A stretch of 64,000 bases of DNA from Microthrixaceae bacterium. Its GTDB lineage: Bacteria; Actinomycetota; Acidimicrobiia; Acidimicrobiales; Microtrichaceae. Made by a program: the position numbers and the translations under genes. The stretch spans positions 164,850 through 228,849 of the forward strand of contig JAMLGK010000004.1 in NCBI GenBank assembly GCA_023957995.1, written 5' to 3'. Shown here piece after piece: positions 23,886-32,970 of this stretch. The notes under the pieces were generated by a model, which saw nothing but the letters and a program-made list of their open reading frames with translations, did no database searches and was not told the origin of the DNA. Every line of letters starts with the position of its first letter. The stretch's first letter is position 1.

Positions 23886-25724
23886 ATGAGCCAAGCAGAT
23901 ACCGAATCAGCCGAGTCGGACCTGACCGCATCAGATGTGCGTTGGGAACTCGACGAGCTACTGGGCGACAGCACCGTCGAACAGATGCTCGACCGCTCGG
24001 GGGAACTGGTCGACGAGTTGGCCACCGCACGGGGCACCATCGCCGACCTCAGCGCCTCCGAACTGGCCGGGCTGATGAGACGGTCAGCGGAACTCGAGGA
24101 ACTCCTCGGACGGGTCGGCAACTACGTCATGTTGCGGTTCTCCGAGGACACGGCCGATCCCCAGCGCGGTGCGGAGATGATGTTGGTGGAGGAACGATCC
24201 ACCGCCATGGCGACCAAGCTCGTGTTCTTCGAACTCGAATGGGCCGAGCTGTCCGACGAGCGGGTGGAGGAACTGCTGGCCGACCCCGAGCTCGACTTCT
24301 GCGCCCACCACCTGCGCAACATGCGCCGCTACCGACCGCACCTGCTCTCGGAACCCGAGGAGAAGCTGCTCACGGAGAAGTCCGTCAGTGGAGCAGGCGC
24401 CTGGGTACGACTCTTCGACGAGCTCACCTCGGCGCTCACGGTGGAACTTCCCGGACCGCTCGTGGGCCAGCCCGGCGAACAGTCCGCAACGGTCGGCCTC
24501 GAGGCGGGGCTCTCGCTGCTGCAGCACCCCGACCGCGAGGCGAGGGCCACCGCTGCAGAAGCGGTCACCGCATCGCTGGCGCCGGGGCTTCGCACCAGGG
24601 CGTTCGTCTACAACACGCTCCTGCTCGACAAGTCGGTGGACGACCGTCTGCGCGGATACGACAGCTGGGTGTCCTCACGCAACCTCTCCAACGAGGCCAC
24701 CGACGAATCCGTACAGGCACTCATCGATGCGGTGGTCAACCGCTACGACATCGCCCAGCGTTGGTACACCGCCAAGGCTCAGGTGCTGGGACTGGACCGG
24801 TTGTCCGACTACGACCGGATGGCGAGTGTGGCCAGCGACGAATCCAGCATCACCTGGTCATCGGCGCGCCGGCTGGTGCTGGATGCCTACGGCAGCTTCT
24901 CACCCGAACTGGCCGACGTGGCACGGCGCTTCTTCGATGAGAACTGGATCGACGCACCCGCCGGCGATGGCAAGCGACCCGGCGCGTTCTGCGCCTACAC
25001 GGTCCCGTCGCACCATCCGTATGTGCTGCTGAACTGGACCAGCCGCAACCGCGATGTGCTCACCCTCGCCCACGAACTCGGTCACGGGCTGCACGCCTAC
25101 CTCGCGCGTGACCAGGGAGTGTTCCACCAGAGCACCCCGCTCACCCTGGCCGAGACCGCCTCGGTGTTCGGCGAGGCAGTGACCAACAACGCCCTTCTGG
25201 AGGACCTGACCGACCCCAACGACAGGTTCTCGCTTCTCGCTTCGACGCTCGAGGACTCGATCGCCACCGTGTTCCGCCAAGTGGCCATGAACCGGTTCGA
25301 ACACGCCGTGCACACCGAACGCCGCGATGCAGGCGAACTGTCCGTGGAACGCTTCGGCGAACTGTGGGGCGACACCCAGGGGGCGGTGCTGGGCGATTCG
25401 GTCGAACTCACCGAGGGCTACCACACGTGGTGGAGCTACATCCCGCACTTCATCGCCACGCCGGGATATGTCTACGCATACGCATACGGCCAGCTGTTGG
25501 CCCTTTCGGTCTACGCCCGCTACACCGAACGAGGCGACGACTTCGTCCCGGCCTACCTGCAGCTGCTGCGGGCCGGTGGTTCCCTGCCTCCCGAGGAACT
25601 GGGTTCGATCGTGGACTGTGACCTCGCCGACCCCGGCTTCTGGGACGCAGGACTCGACATCGTCGAGGGCCAGCTCGACGCAGCGTTGGAGGCCGCCCGC
25701 GCTGCGGGCCGACTGCCCAGCTGA
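23886..25724 (+). CDS. pepF: M3-family oligoendopeptidase F
   Basis: A 612-residue zinc metallopeptidase of family M3. The active site HELGH is at residues 396-400 in TLAHELGHGLHAYLA, and the third zinc ligand Glu423 is in LAETASVFGEA. The largely helical N-terminal lobe and the downstream YAYGQLLALSVYARY channel residues fit PepF/pz-peptidase. It degrades short cytoplasmic peptides. Length is normal for the family. The leaderless TACCCT hexamer decides the start. It lies 58 bp downstream of the cytochrome gene, probably transcribed separately. Confidence 0.93.
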   Translation: MSQADTESAESDLTASDVRWELDELLGDSTVEQMLDRSGELVDELATARGTIADLSASELAGLMRRSAELEELLGRVGNYVMLRFSEDTADPQRGAEMMLVEERSTAMATKLVFFELEWAELSDERVEELLADPELDFCAHHLRNMRRYRPHLLSEPEEKLLTEKSVSGAGAWVRLFDELTSALTVELPGPLVGQPGEQSATVGLEAGLSLLQHPDREARATAAEAVTASLAPGLRTRAFVYNTLLLDKSVDDRLRGYDSWVSSRNLSNEATDESVQALIDAVVNRYDIAQRWYTAKAQVLGLDRLSDYDRMASVASDESSITWSSARRLVLDAYGSFSPELADVARRFFDENWIDAPAGDGKRPGAFCAYTVPSHHPYVLLNWTSRNRDVLTLAHELGHGLHAYLARDQGVFHQSTPLTLAETASVFGEAVTNNALLEDLTDPNDRFSLLASTLEDSIATVFRQVAMNRFEHAVHTERRDAGELSVERFGELWGDTQGAVLGDSVELTEGYHTWWSYIPHFIATPGYVYAYAYGQLLALSVYARYTERGDDFVPAYLQLLRAGGSLPPEELGSIVDCDLADPGFWDAGLDIVEGQLDAALEAARAAGRLPS

Positions 25725-25788
25725 TACCCCTGCGACATTGCGGGCACCGTTGCCTCCACCCGGGCATCCGGCACCTGCGGAGCATCCG

Positions 25789-25820
25789 CGTCACAGAGGG
25801 TGACGGACCGTAGGGTTTTT
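25789..25820 (+). terminator. Weak terminator-like hairpin after pepF
   Basis: CGTCAC-AGAGG-GTGACG (25789-25805) forms a 6-bp stem, followed after ten bases by TTTTT at 25816-25820. The gap between stem and T run makes it doubtful. Confidence 0.3.
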
Positions 25821-25889
25821 CATCCGAAGATTTGCCGGTGACCAACGGGTCCGCCGGCCGACGTCTCCTGTTGGAGGGAGCCCGGTTTG

Positions 25890-27620
25890 ATGGAGTACCG
25901 AACGGACGCTCCAGCAATTTCGGCCGATTCCCTGGACCTGCTCGCAGAAGGAGTCGTGGTCGTGGCCGGGGATGGTTCCGTCCTCGCGGCCAACCGCGCC
26001 TTCTGTGGTCTTCTCGGACTGTCGGTGGACGACGTGGTCGGACGTTCCGCGTTCGAACCACCCTGGCGCTTCGAATCCTCGACCCGCGGCCTGCTCGACC
26101 CCGCGGAGACCTCTCTGGTGATGGCTCTCGCCGGCGACTCGAGCCCCGAACAGCTCTTGTTGATGCACGGCAGCTCGACCCCGCGCTGGGTGAAGGTCCG
26201 CGTAGCCGGCGAAGCGAGCAGGCCAGGTGGCGTGATGATGGCCGTGGAGGACCAGAGCGAGCTGTTCTCGGCCCAACAACACCTGCACCTGGCCGTGCAG
26301 TCCGATCCGCTCACCTCGCTCTGCACCCGTGAACACATCATCAAGGTGCTGGAGGCCGCTCTGGCCCGTGCCGAGGACACCGGCGACCGGGTCGGGGTAC
26401 TGCAGGTGGACCTCGACGGATTCCGTGCGATCAACGACGCCTTCGGGCCCGAGGTCGGCGATGCGGTGCTCGTCGAGGTGGCCGACCGCCTACGCAGGCA
26501 CTGCGCCGATCTCGCCGCCGTGGGGCGCGTCGGAGTGGACGAGTTCCTCGTGGTGAGTTCGGCCGACTCATCCGGGTTGGCCTTCGACACCACGATCCGC
26601 CATCTGGCCGACGGGCTCCGCAGCGCGATCACCGAGCCCGTCCACCACGACGGACTCGAGTTGCACCTCACCGCATCACTGGGCGCCGCACGCGGTCCCG
26701 ACGATGCCAGCAGCGCCACCGCGCTGATCGCCGCCGCCGACCGTGCGGTGAGGGCGAGTCGCCAGATCGGCCGCAACCAGTTCCAGTTCCACGACAGCAC
26801 CATCGACATCAGGAACCACGACCGACTGAAGCTCGACCGCGACCTGAGGCAGGCCACCGCCAGGCGCGAGCTGGAGGTGCACTACCAGCCCATCGTCGAG
26901 CTGTGCACGGGCCGACCGGCCGGCGCCGAGGCACTGGTCCGCTGGCACCACGACCAACACGGTCCGATCCCACCGTCGGAGTTCATACCGACCGCCGAGA
27001 CCACCGGGTCGATCAGCGCTATCAGCGAGTTCGTTCTCGGTACGGTTGCCGATGATCTCGCCCGCTGGGACTCACTCGGAGTGACCACGCCGGACATGCG
27101 CGTGTCGGTGAACATCTCCGCGGCGGAGTTCAACCGGCCTGATTTCGTCAGCCGCTTCGAGCGGGTGCTGCACTCGACCGGCACCGATCCCTCGAGGCTC
27201 GAACTCGAGATAACGGAGTCGCTGTTGGTCGACGACCTGGGCGCGGCCGCCCGAAGGCTCCACCAACTCGAGGATCTCGGGTTGCGAACGGCCATCGACG
27301 ACTTCGGCACCGGCTACTCGTCGCTGTCCTACCTCCACGAGCTGCCGCTGCACACGCTCAAGATCGACCGCAGCTTCCTCGGCGATCTCACGGGAGTTGA
27401 CGATGACCGTCGTTCCGGCGCCATAACCCGCACGATCATCTCATTGGCGCGGAACCTCGGGGTGACCGCGGTGGCAGAGGGAGTGGAGAACAGCCACCAG
27501 CTCAGCTTCCTCAACGAGAGTGGGTGCCAACGCGCGCAGGGTTACCTGTTCGCCCCCGCACTGCCCGCAGAGCCCTTCGCCCGTTTCATGCAGGCGCAGT
27601 TCAGCCCCACAGCGGCCTAG
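25890..27620 (+). CDS. PAS-GGDEF-EAL cyclic-di-GMP protein
   Basis: A 576-residue soluble signalling protein. A PAS-like sensor (about 10-125) precedes a GGDEF domain whose signature has become VGVDEF, so cyclase activity is doubtful; the substrate loop LQVDLDGFRAINDAFG is kept. The EAL domain looks intact: AEALVRW, LELEITES, IDDFGTGYSSLSYLH and LKIDRSFLGD provide the metal and catalytic residues of a c-di-GMP phosphodiesterase. Most likely a sensor-controlled phosphodiesterase with GGDEF as a GTP-binding regulator. The start follows GGAGGG; a TTG one codon earlier is possible. Its stop overlaps that of the convergent kinase gene. Confidence 0.9.
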   Translation: MEYRTDAPAISADSLDLLAEGVVVVAGDGSVLAANRAFCGLLGLSVDDVVGRSAFEPPWRFESSTRGLLDPAETSLVMALAGDSSPEQLLLMHGSSTPRWVKVRVAGEASRPGGVMMAVEDQSELFSAQQHLHLAVQSDPLTSLCTREHIIKVLEAALARAEDTGDRVGVLQVDLDGFRAINDAFGPEVGDAVLVEVADRLRRHCADLAAVGRVGVDEFLVVSSADSSGLAFDTTIRHLADGLRSAITEPVHHDGLELHLTASLGAARGPDDASSATALIAAADRAVRASRQIGRNQFQFHDSTIDIRNHDRLKLDRDLRQATARRELEVHYQPIVELCTGRPAGAEALVRWHHDQHGPIPPSEFIPTAETTGSISAISEFVLGTVADDLARWDSLGVTTPDMRVSVNISAAEFNRPDFVSRFERVLHSTGTDPSRLELEITESLLVDDLGAAARRLHQLEDLGLRTAIDDFGTGYSSLSYLHELPLHTLKIDRSFLGDLTGVDDDRRSGAITRTIISLARNLGVTAVAEGVENSHQLSFLNESGCQRAQGYLFAPALPAEPFARFMQAQFSPTAA

Positions 27621-29074
27621 GCGCTCGCACCGGTCCGCGCCGGAGCATCCTCGCCCTCGGGCGACCAGTGTGCCGACGGCAGGCTGACCACGAAACAGGC
27701 CCCTCCCGTTGGAGAGTCCTCGACATGGAGGTGTCCGCCGTGGTGCTCCACGATCCTGCGCGACAGGGCCAGACCGAGTCCGGCGCCACCGCTGTCGCGC
27801 GTCCGGCCCTCCTCGAGGCGGGCGAACCGCTCGAAGATGCGTTGCCGGTCCGAGGGGTCCACACCGGAACCGTCATCACACACCTTCAGCACGACCCATG
27901 GCCCTGCCTCCTGGAGTGAGAAACACACCTCCGAATCGGCGTGACGCACCGCGTTGTCGGTCAGGTTCCGCACGACGCTGGTGAGTTCGCCGGCGTTGCC
28001 CCACACCCGGCCTGCGGACACCTCGGAGAGGTCGGTGGCCACGTCGGTGAAACGTCGCGCCTGCGGCACCACCAGATCCTCCAGGTCCACCTCGGTGCGG
28101 CGACCGAAACGCCCCTCCTCGAGACGGGCCATGGCCAGGAGGTTGCCCACCAGGTGGTCGAGCCGCTCGTCCTCTGCGAGAACCACGGTTGCGACCTGGG
28201 GCCAGTCGACGTCCTCGGGGTATCGCAACGCTGTTTCGAGCTGGGCGCGGATCGACGCGACAGGTGAGCGCAGTTCGTGGCTGGCATCGGAGACGAACTG
28301 GCGCTGCACATCGGCTGAACGCTGAAGCCGTTCGAGCATCTGGTTCATGGTGTTGGCCAACTGTGCGATCTCGTCGTGGCTCGGCGGCACCGGAACGCGG
28401 GCATCGAGATTCGTGGCGCTCAGTTCGCGGACGCGCCGACTCATCGCAGACACCGGAGCGAGGGTGCGCCCTGCCACCACCCATGCCATTCCCCCCGCAG
28501 CGAACACGAGCGCCGGCAACACCACGAGCAGTGCTCCCGAGAGCGCGTTCACCGAACGCTTCACATCCACCCGCGGGGTGACCGCGTGCAGCACGAGGTC
28601 CCCCCTGTCGCTCACCAGCGTCCTGCTGGATTCGATGTAGCCCTCTCCCTCGTCCGGTGGCAGCAGGCTGCGACCGAACAACAACAGACGCCCCTGTTCG
28701 TCCAGCTTGGCCACCCCCGAGGAGTCCAGTGCGCTGCCGTCTATGTAGAAGAACGTGCTTCCCAGCACCTCGTTCAGTTCCGAAACGCCCCCCGAGGTGA
28801 GCTGTCTCTCCAGGTCGGCCTCGTTCAGGAGGAGCTCGGAGGGCAACTGACCACCGTTGAGAACCCTGGCCATCGACGACAGCGCAGCGTTGTTGCGGGT
28901 CTGCACGTCGTTGACCAGGGTCGCCTCGACCCACTGGATCAGCAGGTAGCCACCCAGCAGCAGCGTGACCCCCACGACGACGGTCACGATCATCGTGATC
29001 CGCCACCTCACCGAGGTGAGGATCCGGGACCACCAGTGGACCCGCTCATGTGGGGTCCCTGCGATCTCAGACAC
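27617..29074 (-). CDS. Sensor histidine kinase
   Basis: A 485-residue membrane kinase. TM1 (about 25-47), an extracytoplasmic sensor (48-175), TM2 (about 178-200), HAMP, then HisKA with phospho-acceptor His266 in SDASHELRSPVAS. The ATPase follows with NLTDNAVRHA (N box), DDGSGV (G1) and GGAGLGLALSRRI (G2). It should phosphorylate the response regulator encoded just upstream, whose gene overlaps by 8 bp. The signal sensed is unknown. The stop codon forms CTAG with the stop of the convergent GGDEF-EAL gene. Confidence 0.92.
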   Translation of the reverse strand: MSEIAGTPHERVHWWSRILTSVRWRITMIVTVVVGVTLLLGGYLLIQWVEATLVNDVQTRNNAALSSMARVLNGGQLPSELLLNEADLERQLTSGGVSELNEVLGSTFFYIDGSALDSSGVAKLDEQGRLLLFGRSLLPPDEGEGYIESSRTLVSDRGDLVLHAVTPRVDVKRSVNALSGALLVVLPALVFAAGGMAWVVAGRTLAPVSAMSRRVRELSATNLDARVPVPPSHDEIAQLANTMNQMLERLQRSADVQRQFVSDASHELRSPVASIRAQLETALRYPEDVDWPQVATVVLAEDERLDHLVGNLLAMARLEEGRFGRRTEVDLEDLVVPQARRFTDVATDLSEVSAGRVWGNAGELTSVVRNLTDNAVRHADSEVCFSLQEAGPWVVLKVCDDGSGVDPSDRQRIFERFARLEEGRTRDSGGAGLGLALSRRIVEHHGGHLHVEDSPTGGACFVVSLPSAHWSPEGEDAPARTGASA

Positions 29075-29807
29075 CTGTTGCGCTGCCTATCCGGTAGCCG
29101 ACCCCCCGGACCGTCTCTATGTCACGCCTGTCGAAGGGTCGGTCGATCTTGCGGCGCAGGTAGCCGATGTAGACCTCGACCACGTTGGGATCACCGTCGA
29201 AATCCTCACCCCAGACCTTGTCCAGCAGCTCCTGCTTCGACACGGTCGCGCCCGGATGGCGCATCAACGCCTCCAACAGCTCGTACTCACGGGTGGTCAG
29301 GTCGATCTCGGTCGCTCCCCGGCGACACACGCGGGGAAGCGGATCGAGCACGAGGTCGCCCACGACCATCGGCTGCGCCTTGCCGTCGGCGGAACGACGC
29401 AGCAGCGCGTGCAGCCGTGCGACCAGAACCACGAACGAGAACGGCTTGGACAGGAAGTCGTCTGCACCTGTGTCGAGCGCTTCTGCCTCGTCGTACTCAC
29501 CCGACTTGGCGGTGAGCATCAGAATGGGCGTGGTGACACCCTCCGTGCGGAGGTTGCGGCAGACCTTGTATCCGTTCATGCCGGGCAACATGATGTCGAG
29601 CACGATCGCATCGATGTTCTCCATGCGGCCCTTCTCCAGGCCCGCGATGCCGTCGTTGACCACCTCGACCCGGAAGCCCTCCTTGTTGAGGCCCCTCGCT
29701 ATGCCGTCCGCCAGCACCACCTCGTCCTCGACCACGAGCACCAGCGGTCGACCATCGTCGTTCTCGACACCCGTTGCATGCTGGTTGTTCTGGATGTTCT
29801 CGGGCAC
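29067..29807 (-). CDS. OmpR-family response regulator
   Basis: A 246-residue regulator. The receiver domain has acidic pocket VVEDEVV and phospho-acceptor Asp71 in IVLDIMLPGMNG, and the conserved Lys in FLSKPFSF. A winged-helix DNA-binding domain follows (LTTREYELLEALM, GDPNVVEVYIGYLRRKI). The start is taken as GTG 29807 because AGGAGGAAGAGCA precedes it directly, a strong Shine-Dalgarno site. It is first in a two-gene operon with the histidine kinase and lies downstream of imuB, 125 bp away. Confidence 0.93.
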   Translation of the reverse strand: MPENIQNNQHATGVENDDGRPLVLVVEDEVVLADGIARGLNKEGFRVEVVNDGIAGLEKGRMENIDAIVLDIMLPGMNGYKVCRNLRTEGVTTPILMLTAKSGEYDEAEALDTGADDFLSKPFSFVVLVARLHALLRRSADGKAQPMVVGDLVLDPLPRVCRRGATEIDLTTREYELLEALMRHPGATVSKQELLDKVWGEDFDGDPNVVEVYIGYLRRKIDRPFDRRDIETVRGVGYRIGSATGV

Positions 29808-29820
29808 TGCTCTTCCTCCT
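29808..29820 (-). promoter_or_regulatory. Strong ribosome binding site deciding a GTG start
   Basis: AGGAGGAAGAGCA ends directly before GTG 29807; an in-frame GTG at 29855 has no such sequence. Confidence 0.8.
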
Positions 29821-29932
29821 GTGGTGGCGCCGCTGCTGAGCGACGCTGCGGACACAGCTTCTCAGGAATTCGCGCCGCCCTGCAGCACCCCTGCGACGGG
29901 AGTGCGCCGAAACGGGCCGCTCGGGTGCACAC

Positions 29933-31792
29933 CTAGTCGTAGGTGGCTTCCAGCCGCCACTGGCCCGATTCCAGCGTGAGCAGGTGGGCGCTCCGCTCCA
30001 GAAGCACCTGCAGGCGGGCACGGCGCCGATGTTTCAGTGGATCCCACCATCGTTCGTCGACACACCAGGGCCCCGCCCATGAGTCCACACCGGACCAGTT
30101 CCCTCCGGGTAGACCACAGCGACTGGGAGGAGCCGACAGCGCTCCCCGGCCGTCCACCCTCACCGAACGCCCCTCGGAGTCCTGCAACTCGACGGGTGTC
30201 GGCTGATCCAGCACCACCGCCGGCGAAGGTGCCGGTATCGAACCAGGCCACGGCGGTGAGTCCTCCGACGAACGAGTACGACCACCGGTTGCACCTCCTT
30301 CGAGCACACCTCCTCCGGGCCCACCTCCGGCTACGGCCCCTTCCTCGATGACACAGCCCTCCATCACATGGCTGTCACGTGCCGACCTGCCGCCGCCCGG
30401 GCGGGGTACCACCACCGAGTCCGAGCCCAACATCGCCACCAGGCGTGCCAGTCCTTCCTTGGTGCGACGCGGCAGCCCCGAGGTACTCGACCACAGATCG
30501 AGCTGTCGCCCATCGTCGGGCAGGAGTCGCTCGGGCAACAGTTCCAGCCTGCTCACCGAACCTTCGCCCCGCGCCTGTAACCAACCCTCGAGTTGCCATC
30601 TGACCCGTTGGGCCACCGCCGTGGCACTCAGCGTGCCCTCGTCGCGCCAGTAGCGCTCGATCCTCTCACCCGTGTCTGTCTCGGCCACCACCAGCACGCG
30701 GGTGCACAACATGGCGCGCTCGGCCAACGCCGTGTGCATCTCTGAAGCCAGTGCCCTGGCCATGAACCCGACCTGATCCAGGGTCTCCGCTGGTGGGTCC
30801 AGCTCAGCGGACACCAGCAGCTCGTCGGGCAGATCCTCGAGCGCCACGCCGGCGCCCTCGCGACCACTTGCGAAGTCGTGTGCCGACAGCCCGGTACGAG
30901 CGAACCTCGCCAGCACGTCGGGGGCCTCCAGCGATGCGAAACGGCCCAGGGTCCGCAACCCGAGACGTGAGAGCACCCCCGCGAGGTCCTGCAGCGCCAC
31001 CTGATCTCCCCAACCAGCGCCACCCGCACCCAGGGCACCCACCGGCAGCCCCGAGAGCCGCTCGGCGGTCTCCCCCGGCGGTACCACCACAATGCCCCTG
31101 GACACAGGGCCCCTGGACACAGGGCCCCTGGACACAGGGCTCCCGGACACAGGGCTCCCGGACCCTCCGGTCCGCACGGCTGCATTCGTCCTCAACGTCT
31201 CCTCAGCAGCCAGTTCGGCGAGAACAGCTGCTGCGCGGGGACCATCAGCGACGGCCACCCCCAGCCCCGGAGGTCCGGCCCCGGACCCGGAATCCCCGAC
31301 ACCACCCAGTAGCTCCTCCAGTGCAACCGCTATGAGGTCCGACACGCGTTCGGCGGTGGCGAGGTCGCCCCCGAAGAACCTGGAGGGCCCACGAACCGGC
31401 ACCGCACAACGCCCGGGCTCGGTCACCTCCCAGCGTGGCGCCACCTCCTCGAGCACCCCCATCACACGCTCGAACATCCGGGCATCCCTTCCGGTGTCGA
31501 GCGGGACCAGGTGCAGTGAGGGACAGCGAGCCTGGGCTTCCCTGCGGGTCAGCCCGGGCACAACACCCTCGGCGCGGGCCCTGACGCTCACCGACACCAC
31601 CCGGTTGGCCGACACGACAGCCACCGGAGCACCTGCGCCCAACCCCTTCCCCGTTCGGGAGCCGGCTCCCGCCGGGGCCGAGGCCACCAGGGCCGGGAAC
31701 CCACTGCAGCAGACAGCGAGGGTGCGGACCCCGTGTCGATCCCTGTCCGGGAGGGCCGGACCGCTCACGACACCAGGTCCCGGACACCCCAT
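29933..31792 (-). CDS. imuB: Mutasome accessory protein ImuB (inactive Y-family polymerase)
   Basis: A 619-residue Y-family polymerase homologue. VVSANRVVSVSVRARAEGV and REAQARCPSLHLVPLD are typical of ImuB, and SRFFGGDL follows. The acidic residues needed for catalysis in active Y-family enzymes are not seen, as expected of ImuB, which instead tethers DnaE2 and ImuA to the beta clamp. QLDLW near residue 460 resembles a clamp-binding motif. A 15-bp tandem repeat encodes GPVSR units near residue 220. ATG 31792 is chosen (GTG 31804 possible). It overlaps the end of imuA by 28 bp, indicating an operon driven from the LexA-box promoter. Confidence 0.9.
   Translation of the reverse strand: MGCPGPGVVSGPALPDRDRHGVRTLAVCCSGFPALVASAPAGAGSRTGKGLGAGAPVAVVSANRVVSVSVRARAEGVVPGLTRREAQARCPSLHLVPLDTGRDARMFERVMGVLEEVAPRWEVTEPGRCAVPVRGPSRFFGGDLATAERVSDLIAVALEELLGGVGDSGSGAGPPGLGVAVADGPRAAAVLAELAAEETLRTNAAVRTGGSGSPVSGSPVSRGPVSRGPVSRGIVVVPPGETAERLSGLPVGALGAGGAGWGDQVALQDLAGVLSRLGLRTLGRFASLEAPDVLARFARTGLSAHDFASGREGAGVALEDLPDELLVSAELDPPAETLDQVGFMARALASEMHTALAERAMLCTRVLVVAETDTGERIERYWRDEGTLSATAVAQRVRWQLEGWLQARGEGSVSRLELLPERLLPDDGRQLDLWSSTSGLPRRTKEGLARLVAMLGSDSVVVPRPGGGRSARDSHVMEGCVIEEGAVAGGGPGGGVLEGGATGGRTRSSEDSPPWPGSIPAPSPAVVLDQPTPVELQDSEGRSVRVDGRGALSAPPSRCGLPGGNWSGVDSWAGPWCVDERWWDPLKHRRRARLQVLLERSAHLLTLESGQWRLEATYD
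31095..31165 (-). repeat. 15-bp tandem repeat in imuB
   Basis: CCCCTGGACACAGGG x3 (31095-31139), one variant CTCCCGGACACAGGG (31140-31154) and a partial unit. Encodes repeated (S)GPVSR/SGSPV units in a loop of ImuB. Confidence 0.92.
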
Positions 31793-32436
31793 TCGACATC
31801 CCACTCCGGAATGTGACCGGCCGTCGTCGGTTCGTCCTCGATGGCCTCCGGTCGGCCCCGTGCATCGAAACGGATCTCACCCCGACATGGTCTGTCCAGA
31901 GCTCCGCGGCCCCTCACCTGCACCTCCACGGTCCGCCCACCCAATCGGCCCCATCCCTGACCCAGCCCTTCCCAACGGGTGCCCAACACATCCAGGCTGG
32001 CATCGGCGCCGTCGACCCCACCTCTCAGCGAGACCAGCAGGGAACCGCGTTCGCGGGCCCTCGCCCGCAACTTGCGCAACAGGGCGCCCCCGGGAAGGTT
32101 CCCGGTCCCGAACACGACGATGTCGAAGGTGTCGATCATCGCCGCCATGACCGCCGACCGGGCAGTACCTGAATCCTCTCGGGTGTGTGTGAGGTCCACC
32201 GAGACCATCCGTTGAAGGGGTAGGCCCAGCTCACTCACAGCTGCCCAACCGAGATGCTCCATCCCCAGCAGACCCACCCACGCCCCGCTGCGACAAGGCC
32301 CTGACAACAGGGCCATCGCGACGCTGGTTGCACCGGGAGCCCCGGTGACATCCACCAGGATCCCCCTGCGCAATCCCCCGTTGGGGAACAGGTGCCGGGT
32401 GGCCGATGTCAGGGGAAGTGGTGCCCGGATCGACAT
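31765..32436 (-). CDS. imuA: Mutasome protein ImuA (RecA-like)
   Basis: A 223-residue protein matching the actinobacterial ImuA partner of ImuB. It is RecA/SulA-like in its N-terminal half (RRGILVDVTGAPGATSVAMA, a degenerate P-loop-like turn) and ends in an acidic EWDVEWGV tail. It supports DnaE2/ImuB mutagenesis. The start ATG 32436 follows a GATACT hexamer by 6 bp, with the LexA palindrome overlapping that hexamer. An in-frame GTG at 32454 lies inside the operator and is unlikely. Confidence 0.85.
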   Translation of the reverse strand: MSIRAPLPLTSATRHLFPNGGLRRGILVDVTGAPGATSVAMALLSGPCRSGAWVGLLGMEHLGWAAVSELGLPLQRMVSVDLTHTREDSGTARSAVMAAMIDTFDIVVFGTGNLPGGALLRKLRARARERGSLLVSLRGGVDGADASLDVLGTRWEGLGQGWGRLGGRTVEVQVRGRGALDRPCRGEIRFDARGRPEAIEDEPTTAGHIPEWDVEWGVRDLVS

Positions 32437-32440
32437 CGGT

Positions 32441-32468
32441 CCAGTATCGAACACATGTTCGATACTGG
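32441..32468 (-). promoter_or_regulatory. LexA/SOS box with extended palindrome upstream of imuA
   Basis: The core TCGAACACATGTTCGA (32447-32462) is a perfect LexA site. The palindrome extends to 12-bp arms, CCAGTATCGAAC and GTTCGATACTGG, around an ACAT spacer. It overlaps the GATACT -10-like hexamer (32443-32448) and ends 4 bp from the imuA start. Confidence 0.9.
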
Positions 32469-32476
32469 CAAGCGGG

Positions 32477-32806
32477 TCACTCCTCGGCCGCGAAGTCCTC
32501 TGGGGTCGGAACGGGAACGCCGGGGCGGTAGTAGGTGTAGAGGTCGCCGATGATCTCCGCGATGCCCTCGGAGTCCGCGCCCCGGGCGAGTTCCACGGTG
32601 ATGACGTTCGAGTTCACGTGAACCCGGTCCACTCCACCACGCTCGAAGAGGCGCCGCGCCACCAGGTCCGGTGGCCGCTCGCCGCGGACCTCGCTGTCCG
32701 CCGAGTAGTGCTCGTGACCCGTACCGGTCAGTGCACGGTTGGTCTCGAAGCGGCACACACCGGGAGTGGAGGACTGCTTCTCGATGACGGTCACTGGCTG
32801 GCCCAT
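32477..32806 (-). CDS. NifU/Nfu N-terminal-like scaffold protein
   Basis: A 109-residue protein resembling the Nfu/NifU N-terminal domain (DUF1949/PF08712 type). The segment GVDRVHVNSNVITVELARG corresponds to the strand-turn-strand core, and ends with PEDFAAEE. It contains no CxxC iron-sulfur motif, so it is only the small accessory domain. TACGAT lies 7 nt before ATG 32806, giving it its own leaderless promoter. The gene stops 8 bp from the imuA LexA palindrome. Function in FeS assembly is inferred from the family. Confidence 0.7.
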   Translation of the reverse strand: MGQPVTVIEKQSSTPGVCRFETNRALTGTGHEHYSADSEVRGERPPDLVARRLFERGGVDRVHVNSNVITVELARGADSEGIAEIIGDLYTYYRPGVPVPTPEDFAAEE

Positions 32807-32813
32807 GGCGCGG

Positions 32814-32819
32814 ATCGTA
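32814..32819 (-). promoter_or_regulatory. Leaderless -10 (TACGAT) for Nfu-like gene
   Basis: TACGAT on the minus strand, 7 nt before ATG 32806. It lies downstream of the terminator hairpin of the candidate small RNA. Confidence 0.5.
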
Positions 32820-32915
32820 GCCGAGCTCCACACGGGGGCTGAAAGCGCGACCCGGTGCCCGGCGACCCACCGGCGCAACCGACAGCCGGGCATCGGCGGT
32901 CGGACGCGGGTCGGC

Positions 32916-32970
32916 AAAACAAGAAAGGTCGCCGCGCATCGGACCCCATCAGTACCGATGCGTGGCGACC
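32916..32970 (-). terminator. Intrinsic terminator (16-bp stem, T-rich tract)
   Basis: Arms 32970-32955 and 32942-32927 pair over 16 positions with one A-C mismatch on the minus strand (loop 12 nt), followed by TTTCTTGTTTT (32926-32916). It would end the candidate small RNA and/or the membrane-protein transcript. Confidence 0.65.

Noticed and set aside
32454..32454. In-frame GTG as start of imuA
   Set aside because: It lies within the LexA palindrome; the ATG at 32436 fits the promoter spacing.
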